Origin: Microbacterium sp. SZ1
GTDB lineage: Bacteria; Actinomycetota; Actinomycetes; Actinomycetales; Microbacteriaceae
NCBI RefSeq assembly: GCF_002362255.1
Contig: NZ_LPVV01000012.1
Location: forward strand, 1-64,000
DNA: 64,000 nucleotides
Direction: 5' to 3'
The translations under genes and the position numbers were made by a program. Shown one piece after another: positions 16,894 through 26,012 of the stretch (position 1 is the first letter of the stretch; every line of letters begins with the position of its first letter). The notes beneath the pieces were generated by a model, which saw only the letters and a program-made list of their open reading frames with translations, was not told where the DNA came from and made no database searches.

Positions 16894-18516
16894 ATGTCGA
16901 TTGAACAACAACCGAGCCTGCCTCCCGTGCTCCGCCCCGCCAACCCGCCCCGGCGTGAGCTGTCCGAACTCGCTTCCCGTTTCGCCGAGGAGGTGCACGG
17001 CGACCCCGACGGTGTGACCCTGACGGGGATCACCCTGGCCACGGCCGACCTTCGCCCCGGCGAGGCGTTCGTCGCGATCCAGGGCGTGAACCGCCACGGC
17101 GCCGAGTTCGCCGAGACCGCCGCGCAGAAAGGCGCCGTCGCGATCATCACCGACGCCGCCGGCGCCGACATCTCGGCATCCGCAGGACTCCCCGTGCTCG
17201 TGGTCGCGGATCCGCGCGGCATCCTCGGCGATCTCAGCGCCTGGGTCTACGGCACCGGTGCCGGCGACCCGCTCCCCCTCCTCTTCGGAACCACAGGGAC
17301 CAACGGCAAGACGAGCGTCTCGCACCTGCTGGAGGGCATCCTCGATCAGCTCGGCGTCGTCACGGGCCTGTCGTCGACGGCCGAACGCCACATAGCCGGG
17401 GAGGTCATCGTCTCCCGGCTCACGACTCCCGAGGCATCAGAGATGCACGCCCTGCTCGCCCTCATGCGCGAGCGGCATGTGGAGGCCGTCGCCGTCGAGG
17501 TCAGCGCTCAGGCGCTCTCGCGGCACCGCGTCGACGGCATCCGCTTCGACGTCGCCGGGTTCACCAACCTCAGCCACGACCATCTCGACGACTACGCCGA
17601 CATGGAGGAGTACTTCGAGGCGAAGCTCCCCCTCTTCCGCCCCGACCGCGCCGTGCGCGGCGTCGTCTGCATCGACTCCCCCTCGGGAGCGACCGTCGTC
17701 GAGCGTGCGGAGATCCCCGTCATCACCGTCGGAACCCCGGCGATCGCCGCGGATCCCTCCTCGTCGGCCCGCGCCGACTGGGTCGTGTCCGTCGACGATG
17801 AGCGCGCCTCCGGCACGACGTTCAGGATGACGGGACCTGCGGGCACCCTCACGACGACAGTGCCGGTGATCGGTCCGCACATGGCCGCGAACGCGGCGCT
17901 GGCGATCGTGATGCTGCTCGAGGGCGGATACGCCTGGGACCGCATCGTCGCCGCTCTCGATCGCGACGGCGGCATCCGGGCGCACCTCCCCGGGCGCACC
18001 CAGCTCGTCTCCGGCGAACGGGGTCCGGCCGTCTTCGTCGACTTCGGACACTCGCCTGACGCGTTCGAGAAGACTCTCGCCGCCGTGCGTCGCGTAACTC
18101 CGGGCAGGGTGCTGATGCTGTTCGGCGCCGACGGCGACCGCGACGCGAGCAAGCGCTACGACATGGCCCGCACCGCCGTCGAAGGCAGCGACATCCTCGT
18201 CGTGACGGATCACCACCCCCGCTTCGAGGACCCCGACTCGATCAGGGCCACCCTCGTCGCCGGCGCTCGAGCCGCGCGACCTGAGGCTGAGATCCACGAG
18301 TACTCGCCGCCCGAGCGCGCCATCGAGGCGGCCGTGGCGATGGTGGGCGAGGGCGACGCGATCCTCTGGGCAGGACCGGGGCATCAGGATTACCGCGACA
18401 TCCGCGGCGTCCGCACGCCGTACTCCGCCCGCGAGCTCGCGCGACGTGCCCTCAAGGCCGCCGGCTGGCCGGTGCCGGACTCTGCGTGGCCGGTGCCGTA
18501 CCCCGCCGAGGACTGA
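16894..18516 (+). CDS. Mur ligase family protein, MurE-like
   Basis: 540-residue ATP-dependent ligase resembling UDP-N-acetylmuramoyl-tripeptide synthetase (MurE). The N-terminal UDP-binding domain is followed by the P-loop GTTGTNGKTSVSH (about residues 129-141), the central TTPEAS and TNLSHDHLDDY motifs, and a C-terminal ligase domain. The residue motif that selects the third amino acid reads DHHPRFEDP where meso-DAP enzymes have DNPR, so the substrate may differ. It lies outside any division/cell-wall cluster, beside ycnI and convergent with dxr. It may be a second MurE paralogue or the enzyme adding a non-DAP diamino acid or other residue. The start ATG has only a weak GGA upstream. Confidence 0.82.
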   Translation: MSIEQQPSLPPVLRPANPPRRELSELASRFAEEVHGDPDGVTLTGITLATADLRPGEAFVAIQGVNRHGAEFAETAAQKGAVAIITDAAGADISASAGLPVLVVADPRGILGDLSAWVYGTGAGDPLPLLFGTTGTNGKTSVSHLLEGILDQLGVVTGLSSTAERHIAGEVIVSRLTTPEASEMHALLALMRERHVEAVAVEVSAQALSRHRVDGIRFDVAGFTNLSHDHLDDYADMEEYFEAKLPLFRPDRAVRGVVCIDSPSGATVVERAEIPVITVGTPAIAADPSSSARADWVVSVDDERASGTTFRMTGPAGTLTTTVPVIGPHMAANAALAIVMLLEGGYAWDRIVAALDRDGGIRAHLPGRTQLVSGERGPAVFVDFGHSPDAFEKTLAAVRRVTPGRVLMLFGADGDRDASKRYDMARTAVEGSDILVVTDHHPRFEDPDSIRATLVAGARAARPEAEIHEYSPPERAIEAAVAMVGEGDAILWAGPGHQDYRDIRGVRTPYSARELARRALKAAGWPVPDSAWPVPYPAED

Positions 18517-18537
18517 CCCCACCTCGACGCCGAACGG

Positions 18538-19620
18538 TCAGGCGCGCGCGATCAGCGCGTCGGCCGTACGGCGCGCCCACGATTCCGCCTCGTCCAGCGA
18601 CTCGATCGTGAGCGATGTCGGGGGCTCGTGGGCGTCGACGACGCGGGAGATCGTGTCGACGATGCCGAGGAACGTCAGCCGCCCCTCGTGGAACGCCGTC
18701 ACGGCCTGCTCGTTCGCCGCGTTGTAGACGGCGGGGAACGTCGCGCCGGCGCGACCGACGGCCTTCGCGAGATCGACCGAGGGGAACGCCTCGTCGTCGA
18801 GCGGCTCGAAGGTCCACGATGCGGCCTTCGTCCAGTCGAGCGGGCGGCCGACGCCCCCGACGCGGTTCGGCCAGTCGAGACCGAGCGAGATGGGCAGCCG
18901 CATGTCGGGCGGCGAGGCCTGCGCGATCGTCGATCCGTCGATGAACTCGACCATCGAATGCACGATCGACTGGGGGTGCACGACGACCTCGATGTCGTCG
19001 TAGTCGACGTCGAAGAGGAGATGCGCCTCGATGACCTCGAGGCCCTTGTTCACGAGGGTGGCGGAGTTGGTCGTCACCATGCGGCCCATGTCCCACGTGG
19101 GGTGCGCCAGAGCCTCCTGCGGGGTGACGTCCGTCATCTCCGCACGGGTGCGACCGCGGAAAGGACCGCCGGATGCCGTGACGACGAGTCGTCGGACCTC
19201 GTCGTGCGTACCGCTTCTCAGAGCCTGCGCGATCGCGGAGTGCTCGGAGTCGACCGGCACGATCTGGTCCCGTGCGGCGGCGGCGAGCACGAGCTCCCCA
19301 CCCACGATGAGCGACTCCTTGTTCGCGAGCGCCAAGGTGCGTCCCGCCTCGAGCGCGGCGAGGGTCGGTCCGAGCCCGATCGAGCCGGTGATCGCGTTGA
19401 GGACCACGTCGGCGTCGACATCGCGCACGAGCTGCTCGGCCTCGGTCGCGCCGAGAGCGGTGTCCTCGACCTGGAAGGCGGCGGCCTGCTCGGCCATGAG
19501 CTCGGAGTTCGAGCCCGCAGCGAGCCCGACCAGTTCGAAGCGTCGCGGGTTTGCCCGGATGACGTCGAGCGCCTGCGTGCCGATGGAACCGGTGGAGCCT
19601 AGGACGATGATGCGACGCAT
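18538..19620 (-). CDS. dxr: 1-deoxy-D-xylulose-5-phosphate reductoisomerase
   Basis: First committed enzyme of the non-mevalonate pathway, converting DXP to MEP with NADPH and a divalent metal. 360 residues. The N-terminal NADPH motif is [15 protein letters not shown]; the [10 protein letters not shown] and PVDSEHSA segments (about residues 100-125) belong to the substrate site; [12 protein letters not shown] and the [22 protein letters not shown] block are all diagnostic. The ATG at 19620 is preceded by TAGGCT and six bases. It is on the same strand as rip and ispG, and convergent with the MurE-like gene. Confidence 0.97.
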   Translation of the reverse strand: MRRIIVLGSTGSIGTQALDVIRANPRRFELVGLAAGSNSELMAEQAAAFQVEDTALGATEAEQLVRDVDADVVLNAITGSIGLGPTLAALEAGRTLALANKESLIVGGELVLAAAARDQIVPVDSEHSAIAQALRSGTHDEVRRLVVTASGGPFRGRTRAEMTDVTPQEALAHPTWDMGRMVTTNSATLVNKGLEVIEAHLLFDVDYDDIEVVVHPQSIVHSMVEFIDGSTIAQASPPDMRLPISLGLDWPNRVGGVGRPLDWTKAASWTFEPLDDEAFPSVDLAKAVGRAGATFPAVYNAANEQAVTAFHEGRLTFLGIVDTISRVVDAHEPPTSLTIESLDEAESWARRTADALIARA

Positions 19621-19626
19621 GGAGCC

Positions 19627-19632
19627 AGCCTA
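19627..19632 (-). promoter_or_regulatory. -10 box of dxr (leaderless)
   Basis: TAGGCT on the minus strand, then GGCTCC and the ATG at 19620. It uses the same hexamer and spacing as ispG. Confidence 0.55.
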
Positions 19633-19658
19633 TGGCACCGCCTCGGCGGGCCCTGGGC

Positions 19659-20642
19659 CTACGGTGCCTGCTCGAGCGGGGTGGTCGCGAGGATGTCGAC
19701 GACGAAGACGAGCGTCTCGTTCTGCAGCGCATTGCCCTCGGACGCGCCGTAGCCGTCCTTCGGGGGCATCGCCACGACGACCTGCGATCCGACCGTCTGG
19801 CCCTCGAGAGCCATTTTGAACCCCGTCACGACTCCGGTCGTCGGGAACTGGGCCGGCTCCGCGTCGCGGCTCCAGCTCGAGTCGAACTCGCTGCCGTCCG
19901 ACCATTTCACGCCGCGGTACTGCACGGTGACGAGGTCGCCCTCTCCGACGGTCGCGCCGTCGCCCTTCTTGAGCACGGCGACCTCGGTCTCGGTCGGTGC
20001 GTCGCCGTCGGGGATCGTGATGGTGGGAGCGCCGGCGTCGTCCAGCTCGACCGTCGGGAAGCCCTCGGTGGGCTCCTGGTCGGCGCCCGAGGCCACAGTC
20101 GGCAGCTCGTCGATGGTCTCGACGTAGAGCACGCTTGCGTTCGCGCCCTGCTGGGCTGCGGGGAGCGTCAGCACGACGCTGGAGCCCACGGGCAGGCACT
20201 CGGCTGCGACCGTGAAGACGGTCGACTGCGTCGGGTCGACCATCTGCTGCGGCTGCTGCACGGCCAGAAGAGCGCCGAGCACGCCGTCGGGTCCGCGCTC
20301 GGAGGTGCTCAGCACCTCGTTGGTCGCGGCGTCGACGAGCTGGTACCGCAGCGACACGAGATCGCCGGGGTGCACCTCGTCGCCGTCGCCTTCGGAGATC
20401 ACGGTGCGCTGAGCCTCGGTGAACTCCGTGCCGGAGGGCACGGTGACCTTCGCATCGGCGCCCGAGCCCTCGACCGTGACGGCGTCCGAACCGGCGCCCG
20501 AGGCGAGATCGGCGAGGCAGGAGCTGTCCGGGGCCGATGTCGGGTCGGCGGTGGAGTCGGGTTCCGCGTTGCCGGCACAGCCTGCGAGGAGCAGGGTGGC
20601 CGCGGCGACGGTGGACAGGACGATGAGCGGACGCTTGCGCAC
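19659..20642 (-). CDS. FKBP-type peptidyl-prolyl isomerase lipoprotein
   Basis: 327-residue secreted lipoprotein. The signal peptide ends with the lipobox LLLAGC (Cys about residue 22), so it should be anchored on the outside of the cytoplasmic membrane. The C-terminal domain (about 215-320) is a canonical FKBP: GEGDLVTVQYRGVKWSDGSEFDSSW, then GFKMALEGQTVGSQVVVAMPPKDGYG. The preceding region (80-190) shows a degenerate second copy (GDLVSLRYQLVDAATNEVL), so it appears to be a tandem with one inactive half. Presumed to help fold secreted proteins. GTG start at 20642. Confidence 0.88.
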   Translation of the reverse strand: MRKRPLIVLSTVAAATLLLAGCAGNAEPDSTADPTSAPDSSCLADLASGAGSDAVTVEGSGADAKVTVPSGTEFTEAQRTVISEGDGDEVHPGDLVSLRYQLVDAATNEVLSTSERGPDGVLGALLAVQQPQQMVDPTQSTVFTVAAECLPVGSSVVLTLPAAQQGANASVLYVETIDELPTVASGADQEPTEGFPTVELDDAGAPTITIPDGDAPTETEVAVLKKGDGATVGEGDLVTVQYRGVKWSDGSEFDSSWSRDAEPAQFPTTGVVTGFKMALEGQTVGSQVVVAMPPKDGYGASEGNALQNETLVFVVDILATTPLEQAP

Positions 20643-20754
20643 AGTGAGACCTCAAGATCGCGGGCGGGACACCTCATCATGCCCCATGGCCCTTTGTCCA
20701 CGCTGGGAGGCGCGCGCCCAGGGCTTCATTCCCGAGGAGGCATGGATCCGGAGG

Positions 20755-20760
20755 TAACCT
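20755..20760 (+). promoter_or_regulatory. -10 box of the plsC-like gene (leaderless)
   Basis: TAACCT, six bases (GCTCTG), then the ATG at 20767. Confidence 0.55.
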
Positions 20761-20766
20761 GCTCTG

Positions 20767-21546
20767 ATGACGTCAGAGCAGTCCGTCGAGCCCGATTCCT
20801 CGCCCGCGGAGCCGGAGCAACCCCGCCACGCAGGTTTCACGTACGCTCTCGGCCGCAGCCTGATCAGTCCTCTTGCGCGGGTCGTCTACCGTCCGCATAT
20901 CGAGGGCCGCGAGAACGTGCCGCGTACGGGCGCTGTGATCTTCGCGAGCAACCACCTGTCGTTCATCGACTCCATCGCGATCCCCGTGGCCGCGCCGCGC
21001 CCCGTGCATTTCCTCGCCAAGTCGAGCTACTTCGAGGGAACCGGTGTGAAGGGCTGGCTCAGCAAGACCTTCTTCGAATCGATCGGCGCGATCCCGGTGC
21101 GTCGCGGCGCTGGGCAAGCTGCTCTCGACGCTCTCGATCTTCAGCGTCAGCTGCTCGACGACGGCCTCGCCGTCGCGCTGTACCCCGAGGGCACCCGCTC
21201 AACCGACGGTCGCCTCTACAAGGGACGGACGGGCGTCGCGTTCCTCGCCCTGCAGACCGGTGCTCCCGTCGTCCCCGTCGGGCTGATCGGCACGGACAAG
21301 GTGATGCCGGTCGGTGCCAAGCTTCCCACGCTCACGGAGCGGATCACAGTGCGCTTCGGCGCCCCACTCGACCTCTCGCCGCACGGCCCCGCCTCGAGCG
21401 GCCGCGCTCGTCGGCTCGCGACCGACGAGATCATGGCCGCGATCCACGCGCTCTCCGGTCAGGAACTCGCCGGGGCCTACAACGAGGCTCCGGCGCAGAA
21501 CACGATCGAGAAGATCAAGCAGGTCCTCCCCCACGAGCGCCGCTGA
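20767..21546 (+). CDS. 1-acyl-sn-glycerol-3-phosphate acyltransferase family (PlsC-like)
   Basis: 259-residue lysophospholipid acyltransferase that would transfer an acyl chain to lysophosphatidic acid or a related acceptor at the membrane. The catalytic HX4D motif is NHLSFID (about residues 60-66), followed by PVRRG, and YPEGTRSTDG near 140, the EGTRS block that binds the glycerol phosphate. A PVVPVGLIGTD block follows. The first 25 residues are polar and not conserved. Substrate is inferred from family. It stands alone and is divergent from the FKBP gene. Confidence 0.9.
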   Translation: MTSEQSVEPDSSPAEPEQPRHAGFTYALGRSLISPLARVVYRPHIEGRENVPRTGAVIFASNHLSFIDSIAIPVAAPRPVHFLAKSSYFEGTGVKGWLSKTFFESIGAIPVRRGAGQAALDALDLQRQLLDDGLAVALYPEGTRSTDGRLYKGRTGVAFLALQTGAPVVPVGLIGTDKVMPVGAKLPTLTERITVRFGAPLDLSPHGPASSGRARRLATDEIMAAIHALSGQELAGAYNEAPAQNTIEKIKQVLPHERR

Positions 21547-21582
21547 CGCTCGCAGCATTCGTCAGCACGATTGCGGGCGTCT

Positions 21583-22074
21583 TCACGCCTGCGCGGTGAC
21601 AGTGGCCTCGTGTCGCACGGGGAAGTTCATCGAGTTGGCGATGAAGCACCACTCGTTGGCCTGAGCGTGGGCGCGCTCGGCCGCCTCGACCATCGACGCG
21701 TCTGCGACGACGACCTCTGGACGCAGCATCACCTCGATGAACGCGCCGCCACCTGCGCCGTTCTCCCGCATGAGGCCCGAGGCCGTGTCGCGATACGACA
21801 CCACGACGACGCCCGCGGTGACGCACGCATGCAGGTACGACAGCAGATGGCATTCCGACAGCGAGGCGAGGAGGAGATCCTCCGGGTTCCATCGCGAGGC
21901 GTCGCCGCGGAACGGCTTGTCCGATGAGGCGAGGATGTCGGGCTTGCCCTCGACCTCGAGGGTGACGTCGCGTCGGTAGTCCCGGTACCCGCTGGTGCCA
22001 GTTCCGGTGTTCCCGGTCCACGTGGAGGTGAGGGCGTAGCGGTGCTCGCCGAGAGCCACGGATCGATCTGCCAT
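21583..22074 (-). CDS. OsmC family protein
   Basis: 163-residue OsmC/Ohr-fold protein. Members are thiol peroxidases that reduce organic hydroperoxides, or uncharacterised relatives. The conserved Cys is in LLLASLSECHLLSYLHAC (around residues 73-82), and the second cysteine of the family would be in NEWCFIANSMNFPV near 143. The spacing fits a YhfA/OsmC-like subfamily rather than classical Ohr, which is encoded separately at 61267. Divergent from the asparaginase gene. CAGACT lies six bases before the ATG, resembling the leaderless arrangement with one mismatch. Confidence 0.85.
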   Translation of the reverse strand: MADRSVALGEHRYALTSTWTGNTGTGTSGYRDYRRDVTLEVEGKPDILASSDKPFRGDASRWNPEDLLLASLSECHLLSYLHACVTAGVVVVSYRDTASGLMRENGAGGGAFIEVMLRPEVVVADASMVEAAERAHAQANEWCFIANSMNFPVRHEATVTAQA

Positions 22075-22142
22075 GACCTCAGTCTGCCAGCAGGGTCCGA
22101 CATCGCGCTCCGACCGACGATCGGAGCGCGATGCGGCGACGA

Positions 22143-22148
22143 TATCCT
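22143..22148 (+). promoter_or_regulatory. -10 box of the asparaginase gene (leaderless)
   Basis: TATCCT with a 6-base gap to the second of two adjacent GTG codons (22155). This decides between the two possible starts. Confidence 0.6.
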
Positions 22149-22154
22149 TGAGTG

Positions 22155-23150
22155 GTGCCCGAGACTCTCACCGTTCAGGATTCCGTGGAACTAGCCGTCG
22201 TCGAGCGCAGCGGATTCGTCGAGTCCCGCCATGCGGGCGCCGCGGTCGTGCTCTCCCCCGACGGCGAGGTCATCGCCCGGTACGGCGACGCGGACGCGCT
22301 GATCCTCCCCCGATCGAGCCTCAAGCCGCTGCAGGCCGTCGCGTGCATCACGGCGGGCGCCATCCTCGAGGGCGAGCAGCTCGCACTGTCGACGGCGAGC
22401 CACGTCGGCACCGACCGGCACGCGGCAGTGGTGCGCGACATCCTCACCGAGGGCGGTCTCACCGAGGACGACCTCGAGTGCCCCGTCGCCTGGCCGACGG
22501 ACACGGCCACCCGCGACGCGATGGTGCGCGAGCACGACCAGCAGGCGCGCATCCGCATGAACTGCTCCGGCAAGCACGCGGCGATGCTGCGGGCGTGCGT
22601 CGCCACGGGCTGGCCGACGAAGGGGTACCTCGACCCGTCCCATCCTCTGCAGGTGCACATCCGCGAGGTGGTGGAACGTCTCACGGGCGAGAAGATCGCG
22701 CACACCTCGATCGACGGATGCGGTGCGCCCGTGCATGCGCTCACTCTCACCGGCCTCGCCCGTGCCATCCACCGCATCGGCAGCGCTTCTGACCGCTCGC
22801 CGTTCGCCCTGCACCGTGTCGCCGGCTCCCTGGTTCGTGCGGTGCGCGAGCACCCCTGGACGATCGAGGGCCCGGGACGACCCGACACGATCGCGATCGA
22901 GACGCTCGGCGTCTTCACGAAGGGCGGCGCGGAAGGCGTCATGGTCATGGTCGCGCCGGACAACACCACCGTAGCTCTGAAGATGCTCGACGGCTCGGCA
23001 CGCGCGTCGACGCTCGTGGCGGCCACCCTGCTGCAGCGCGCCGGCGCCCTCACGGACGCAGAGCTGACGAAGCTCGACTCGTCGCTGGCGCTGAGCGTTC
23101 TCGGCGGCGGTGTCGAGGTGGGCTCGATCCGCGTATCGCCCGTCATCTGA
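22155..23150 (+). CDS. Asparaginase (L-asparaginase II / Rhizobium type)
   Basis: 331-residue protein matching the bacterial L-asparaginase II family (PF06089-type), unrelated in fold to the Escherichia coli enzyme; it hydrolyses asparagine to aspartate and ammonia. Conserved blocks seen are VERSGFVESRHAGAAVVL at the N-terminus, RSSLKPLQA, MNCSGKHAAML (around 135-145, the catalytic Ser/Lys region) and IDGCGAPVHALTL. No signal peptide, so cytoplasmic. The start was placed at the second GTG (22155) because TATCCT lies six bases before it; the first GTG at 22152 is possible. Confidence 0.9.
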   Translation: MPETLTVQDSVELAVVERSGFVESRHAGAAVVLSPDGEVIARYGDADALILPRSSLKPLQAVACITAGAILEGEQLALSTASHVGTDRHAAVVRDILTEGGLTEDDLECPVAWPTDTATRDAMVREHDQQARIRMNCSGKHAAMLRACVATGWPTKGYLDPSHPLQVHIREVVERLTGEKIAHTSIDGCGAPVHALTLTGLARAIHRIGSASDRSPFALHRVAGSLVRAVREHPWTIEGPGRPDTIAIETLGVFTKGGAEGVMVMVAPDNTTVALKMLDGSARASTLVAATLLQRAGALTDAELTKLDSSLALSVLGGGVEVGSIRVSPVI

Positions 23151-23197
23151 CGCGCGCGGCGGTCCGCACCGCCGGACAGGCGTTCCCGAGCGACGCG

Positions 23198-25954
23198 TCA
23201 CGGGACCAGGGCATCGACGACGAACCGGCGCGGCCTCTCGGCGCCGACCACCGACCACACCCGTCCGGCGTGGACGAGAGCGTAGGGCGGCAGATCCCGC
23301 ACACCCACGAGGTGGCGCAGCTCGGGAGCGTTCTCGGCTCGCACGAGGATCTCCCCTTGCTCGCGCGCTCGTTGCCACAGCATCCGCTGGCGCTGCCAGA
23401 CGTCGGCCTCGCCGACCAGGATCCAGGGTGGGCCCTCCTCTCCCCTCTCGCTGAGCGAAAGAGCGTCCTCGGCTCGCGTCACCCTCGAATCGGGGAAGCA
23501 CAGCTGCAGAGTCTTCACGACCGCCGCGGCACCGGCGGTGATGATCGCGGTCAGTGGACGGGACGGCGCCCACGAGCGCGTGCTCCGCACCATCCGTCGA
23601 CGCGACGTTGCACGAGGCGGTTGCTCCGGTGTCCACACCAGCTGCACCTCGCGGCCGTCGATGAGCGCCCGCCCCGGCGGACGGTCACGCTCGAACGTCG
23701 ACGCGTCACCACCCGCTGCGACGTGATCGGCGCGACTCGGCAGCTGCAGCAGCGCGCGACGTGGCAGCAGCTCGAGGATCCGCGTCGCGGGGCCTCCCCA
23801 TCGCGATGCGCTCAGTGCCACGCTCGTCCCGGCGTCGCCGCGCAGCAGCCGCTCCCACATCTGCAGGAACGCGACGGCATACTCCGACGGCAATGCGCCG
23901 AGCAGCGCATCGATGTCATCGCAGAGGATCAACGCGGGACGGGCAGAGGGGCGCTCGACGAGTCCGGCCACGGTGTCCCATGCCCCTTCGGGATCCGCGG
24001 GCACCCAGATGGCCTCGGCTTGCTGACGAGCGAGTGCTCGCAGCACCGAGGTGCGTCCAGAGCCGCTCTGTCCGATCACGGCCACCCCACGCTCGGCGCC
24101 CGGGCGGAGCACCTCGAGCGGCTGGTCCTGCAGAGCGGGAACGTCAGCGCGGCCGAGCACCATCGCGCCCGCAGGCACCTCCGCCTCGATCTCAGTCAGC
24201 GGGACCATCGCCGGGAGCGCCGGCAGCCACGGGCTGACGGACGGCGCCGCGGTTCGCCACGAGTCTCCGATGCGCGCCACGTCGTCGCTCGTCGTGAGGG
24301 CGACGCGCAACGGCACGGGCTTGTCGTCGCTCGGCCGTCTCGCGAACCCGAGTCCGCGTGCGTCCGGTCCGCCGGTGATGCGGGCGGCGTCGTCCGTGCC
24401 GATCACAGCGCGGCTGTCCGCGGCCTCGCCGACGCGGAGGCTCACCCGCAGCGGGCAGTTCGCAGCCAGTGCGTCACGGATGACCCCCGTCGCGCGCTGG
24501 GTGCCGAGCACGAGGTGCATGCCGAGGGCGCGGCCCCGGGCAGCGATGTCGGTGAAGACGGCGGCGAGCTCGGGGTGTTCCTGCAGCAGAGCCGCGAACT
24601 CGTCGATCACGATGACGAGACGCGGCATCTGGACGTGTCGTATGTCTCGGGCTCCGGCGCGAGCGAGCACCCCCTCGCGACGACGGAGCTCGGCGGTGAG
24701 GCTGGTCACGCCGCGCACGGCTCCCCGCCCGTCCAGATCGGTGATGACGGCGGCGACCTGGGGCAGCGCGCGCAATGAATCGAAGGCCGTGCCTCCCTTG
24801 AAGTCGGCGAGCACGAACACCACCTCCTCCGGACCGTGGCGCGCAGCGATCGCCGTCACCCACGTGACGAGGAGCTCGCTCTTGCCCGAACCGGTCGTTC
24901 CCGTGACGACCGCGTGCGGACCGTCCTCGACGATGTCGACGACCACGCCCGCCCCGCGGCCCCGCCCTATCGCGGCCGGCAGGCCGTGGGGTGCGCGGCT
25001 CTGCTCGAGATCGGCGAACGCCACCGCCCGGGGGATCTCCTCTTCCGGCGCATCGTCGACGGTGATGGAGATTCCGATCATGGCGGCCTGCTCGACGGAG
25101 AGGTACTCGGGTGCCACATCGGTGACGCCGTCCGGAGTGCGCAGCGATGCCCGACCCGAGCTGTCGAGATCCACCACGGCGGCCACTCCCTCGGGCACGG
25201 GCTGGTCCGGGGCGAGCACCCACAGCACGGCATCCGCGTCCGGACGTTCGTCATCCACTCCGGCGATGCCGAGCCGGAAGGCTCCGCGCCTCGCCGAGGT
25301 CGCCTGCGGAAGGGGCGCGAGGCCCACTTCGGCGACGGCATCACCGACCACGGCGAGCTGGGTGGTCCCGAACCGCAGACAGAGCTGCACGACGAGCGCA
25401 CGAACCATGGCAGCCGCCCTGACCCGACCGCCACGAACCGCCAGGCCGGCGCCGATCGGCACGGCGACCGGGACGCGGTCGATCACAGCGCATCGACCGC
25501 GGAACTCCCTGGCCCGCTCTCCATCGTCACCCGAGGCCCGCAGGGTGCTCGGTCGCTCTCCGGCGCCGACGACGATCGTCGTCGACGGGTCGAGAGCCGT
25601 CGATGTCCGGAGCGGTGGGGTGAGTACCGCCGCGGCGACATCGGGCTCACGGTGCCGGCGCCGCGTGCGCTCGTCAGCCTGCCGCTCGGCGAGCTCCTCC
25701 TCCGCCCGACGCCACCCGTCCTCCCAGACGGTCTCGGCCCGCACCGTCGCCTTGCGTCGCGACCGCCGGCCCTCGATCAGGGAGGCGCCGATCATGAGCG
25801 GCCCGAGAGCAGCGAAGCAGAGCGAGTACACCGATCCCGTGACGAGCCAGAGTACGACGCCGGCCGCGACCGGGATCAGCGCGGCCAGGAACGGGATCGG
25901 CTGCTTGGGAGGCGTCGTCGGCGAGGCGGGAAGCGAGATGGGCAGTGAGTCCAT
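23198..25954 (-). CDS. FtsK/SpoIIIE-domain ATPase, EccC/EssC-like
   Basis: About 918 residues from the chosen ATG. Two close hydrophobic segments near residues 22-60 predict a membrane hairpin, followed by a basic, Glu/Arg-rich cytoplasmic stretch. The first ATPase has a full P-loop, GTTGSGKSELL (about 352-359), LADFKGGTAFDSL, and Walker B VIVIDEFAALL (about 446). A second, divergent ATPase has GQSGSGRTSVL (about 628) and LILCDDIDALL (about 676). This layout fits the EccC/EssC coupling ATPase of type VII secretion rather than the DNA pump FtsK, which carries a single motor and a gamma domain. No WXG100 or other ecc gene is nearby. The start is uncertain: GTG at 25969 or 25999 is possible. Confidence 0.78.
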   Translation of the reverse strand: MDSLPISLPASPTTPPKQPIPFLAALIPVAAGVVLWLVTGSVYSLCFAALGPLMIGASLIEGRRSRRKATVRAETVWEDGWRRAEEELAERQADERTRRRHREPDVAAAVLTPPLRTSTALDPSTTIVVGAGERPSTLRASGDDGERAREFRGRCAVIDRVPVAVPIGAGLAVRGGRVRAAAMVRALVVQLCLRFGTTQLAVVGDAVAEVGLAPLPQATSARRGAFRLGIAGVDDERPDADAVLWVLAPDQPVPEGVAAVVDLDSSGRASLRTPDGVTDVAPEYLSVEQAAMIGISITVDDAPEEEIPRAVAFADLEQSRAPHGLPAAIGRGRGAGVVVDIVEDGPHAVVTGTTGSGKSELLVTWVTAIAARHGPEEVVFVLADFKGGTAFDSLRALPQVAAVITDLDGRGAVRGVTSLTAELRRREGVLARAGARDIRHVQMPRLVIVIDEFAALLQEHPELAAVFTDIAARGRALGMHLVLGTQRATGVIRDALAANCPLRVSLRVGEAADSRAVIGTDDAARITGGPDARGLGFARRPSDDKPVPLRVALTTSDDVARIGDSWRTAAPSVSPWLPALPAMVPLTEIEAEVPAGAMVLGRADVPALQDQPLEVLRPGAERGVAVIGQSGSGRTSVLRALARQQAEAIWVPADPEGAWDTVAGLVERPSARPALILCDDIDALLGALPSEYAVAFLQMWERLLRGDAGTSVALSASRWGGPATRILELLPRRALLQLPSRADHVAAGGDASTFERDRPPGRALIDGREVQLVWTPEQPPRATSRRRMVRSTRSWAPSRPLTAIITAGAAAVVKTLQLCFPDSRVTRAEDALSLSERGEEGPPWILVGEADVWQRQRMLWQRAREQGEILVRAENAPELRHLVGVRDLPPYALVHAGRVWSVVGAERPRRFVVDALVP

Positions 25955-26012
25955 CTCCCCAGTGGACACCCTGTGACACGCCGATCCGGCACTGTCCACA
26001 GGGGGCGACGCA

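Noticed and set aside
23158..23173. GGCGGT-CCGC-ACCGCC hairpin between asparaginase and the EccC-like gene
   Set aside because: Only six base pairs, no U-run; too weak to list as a terminator though it lies between convergent genes.
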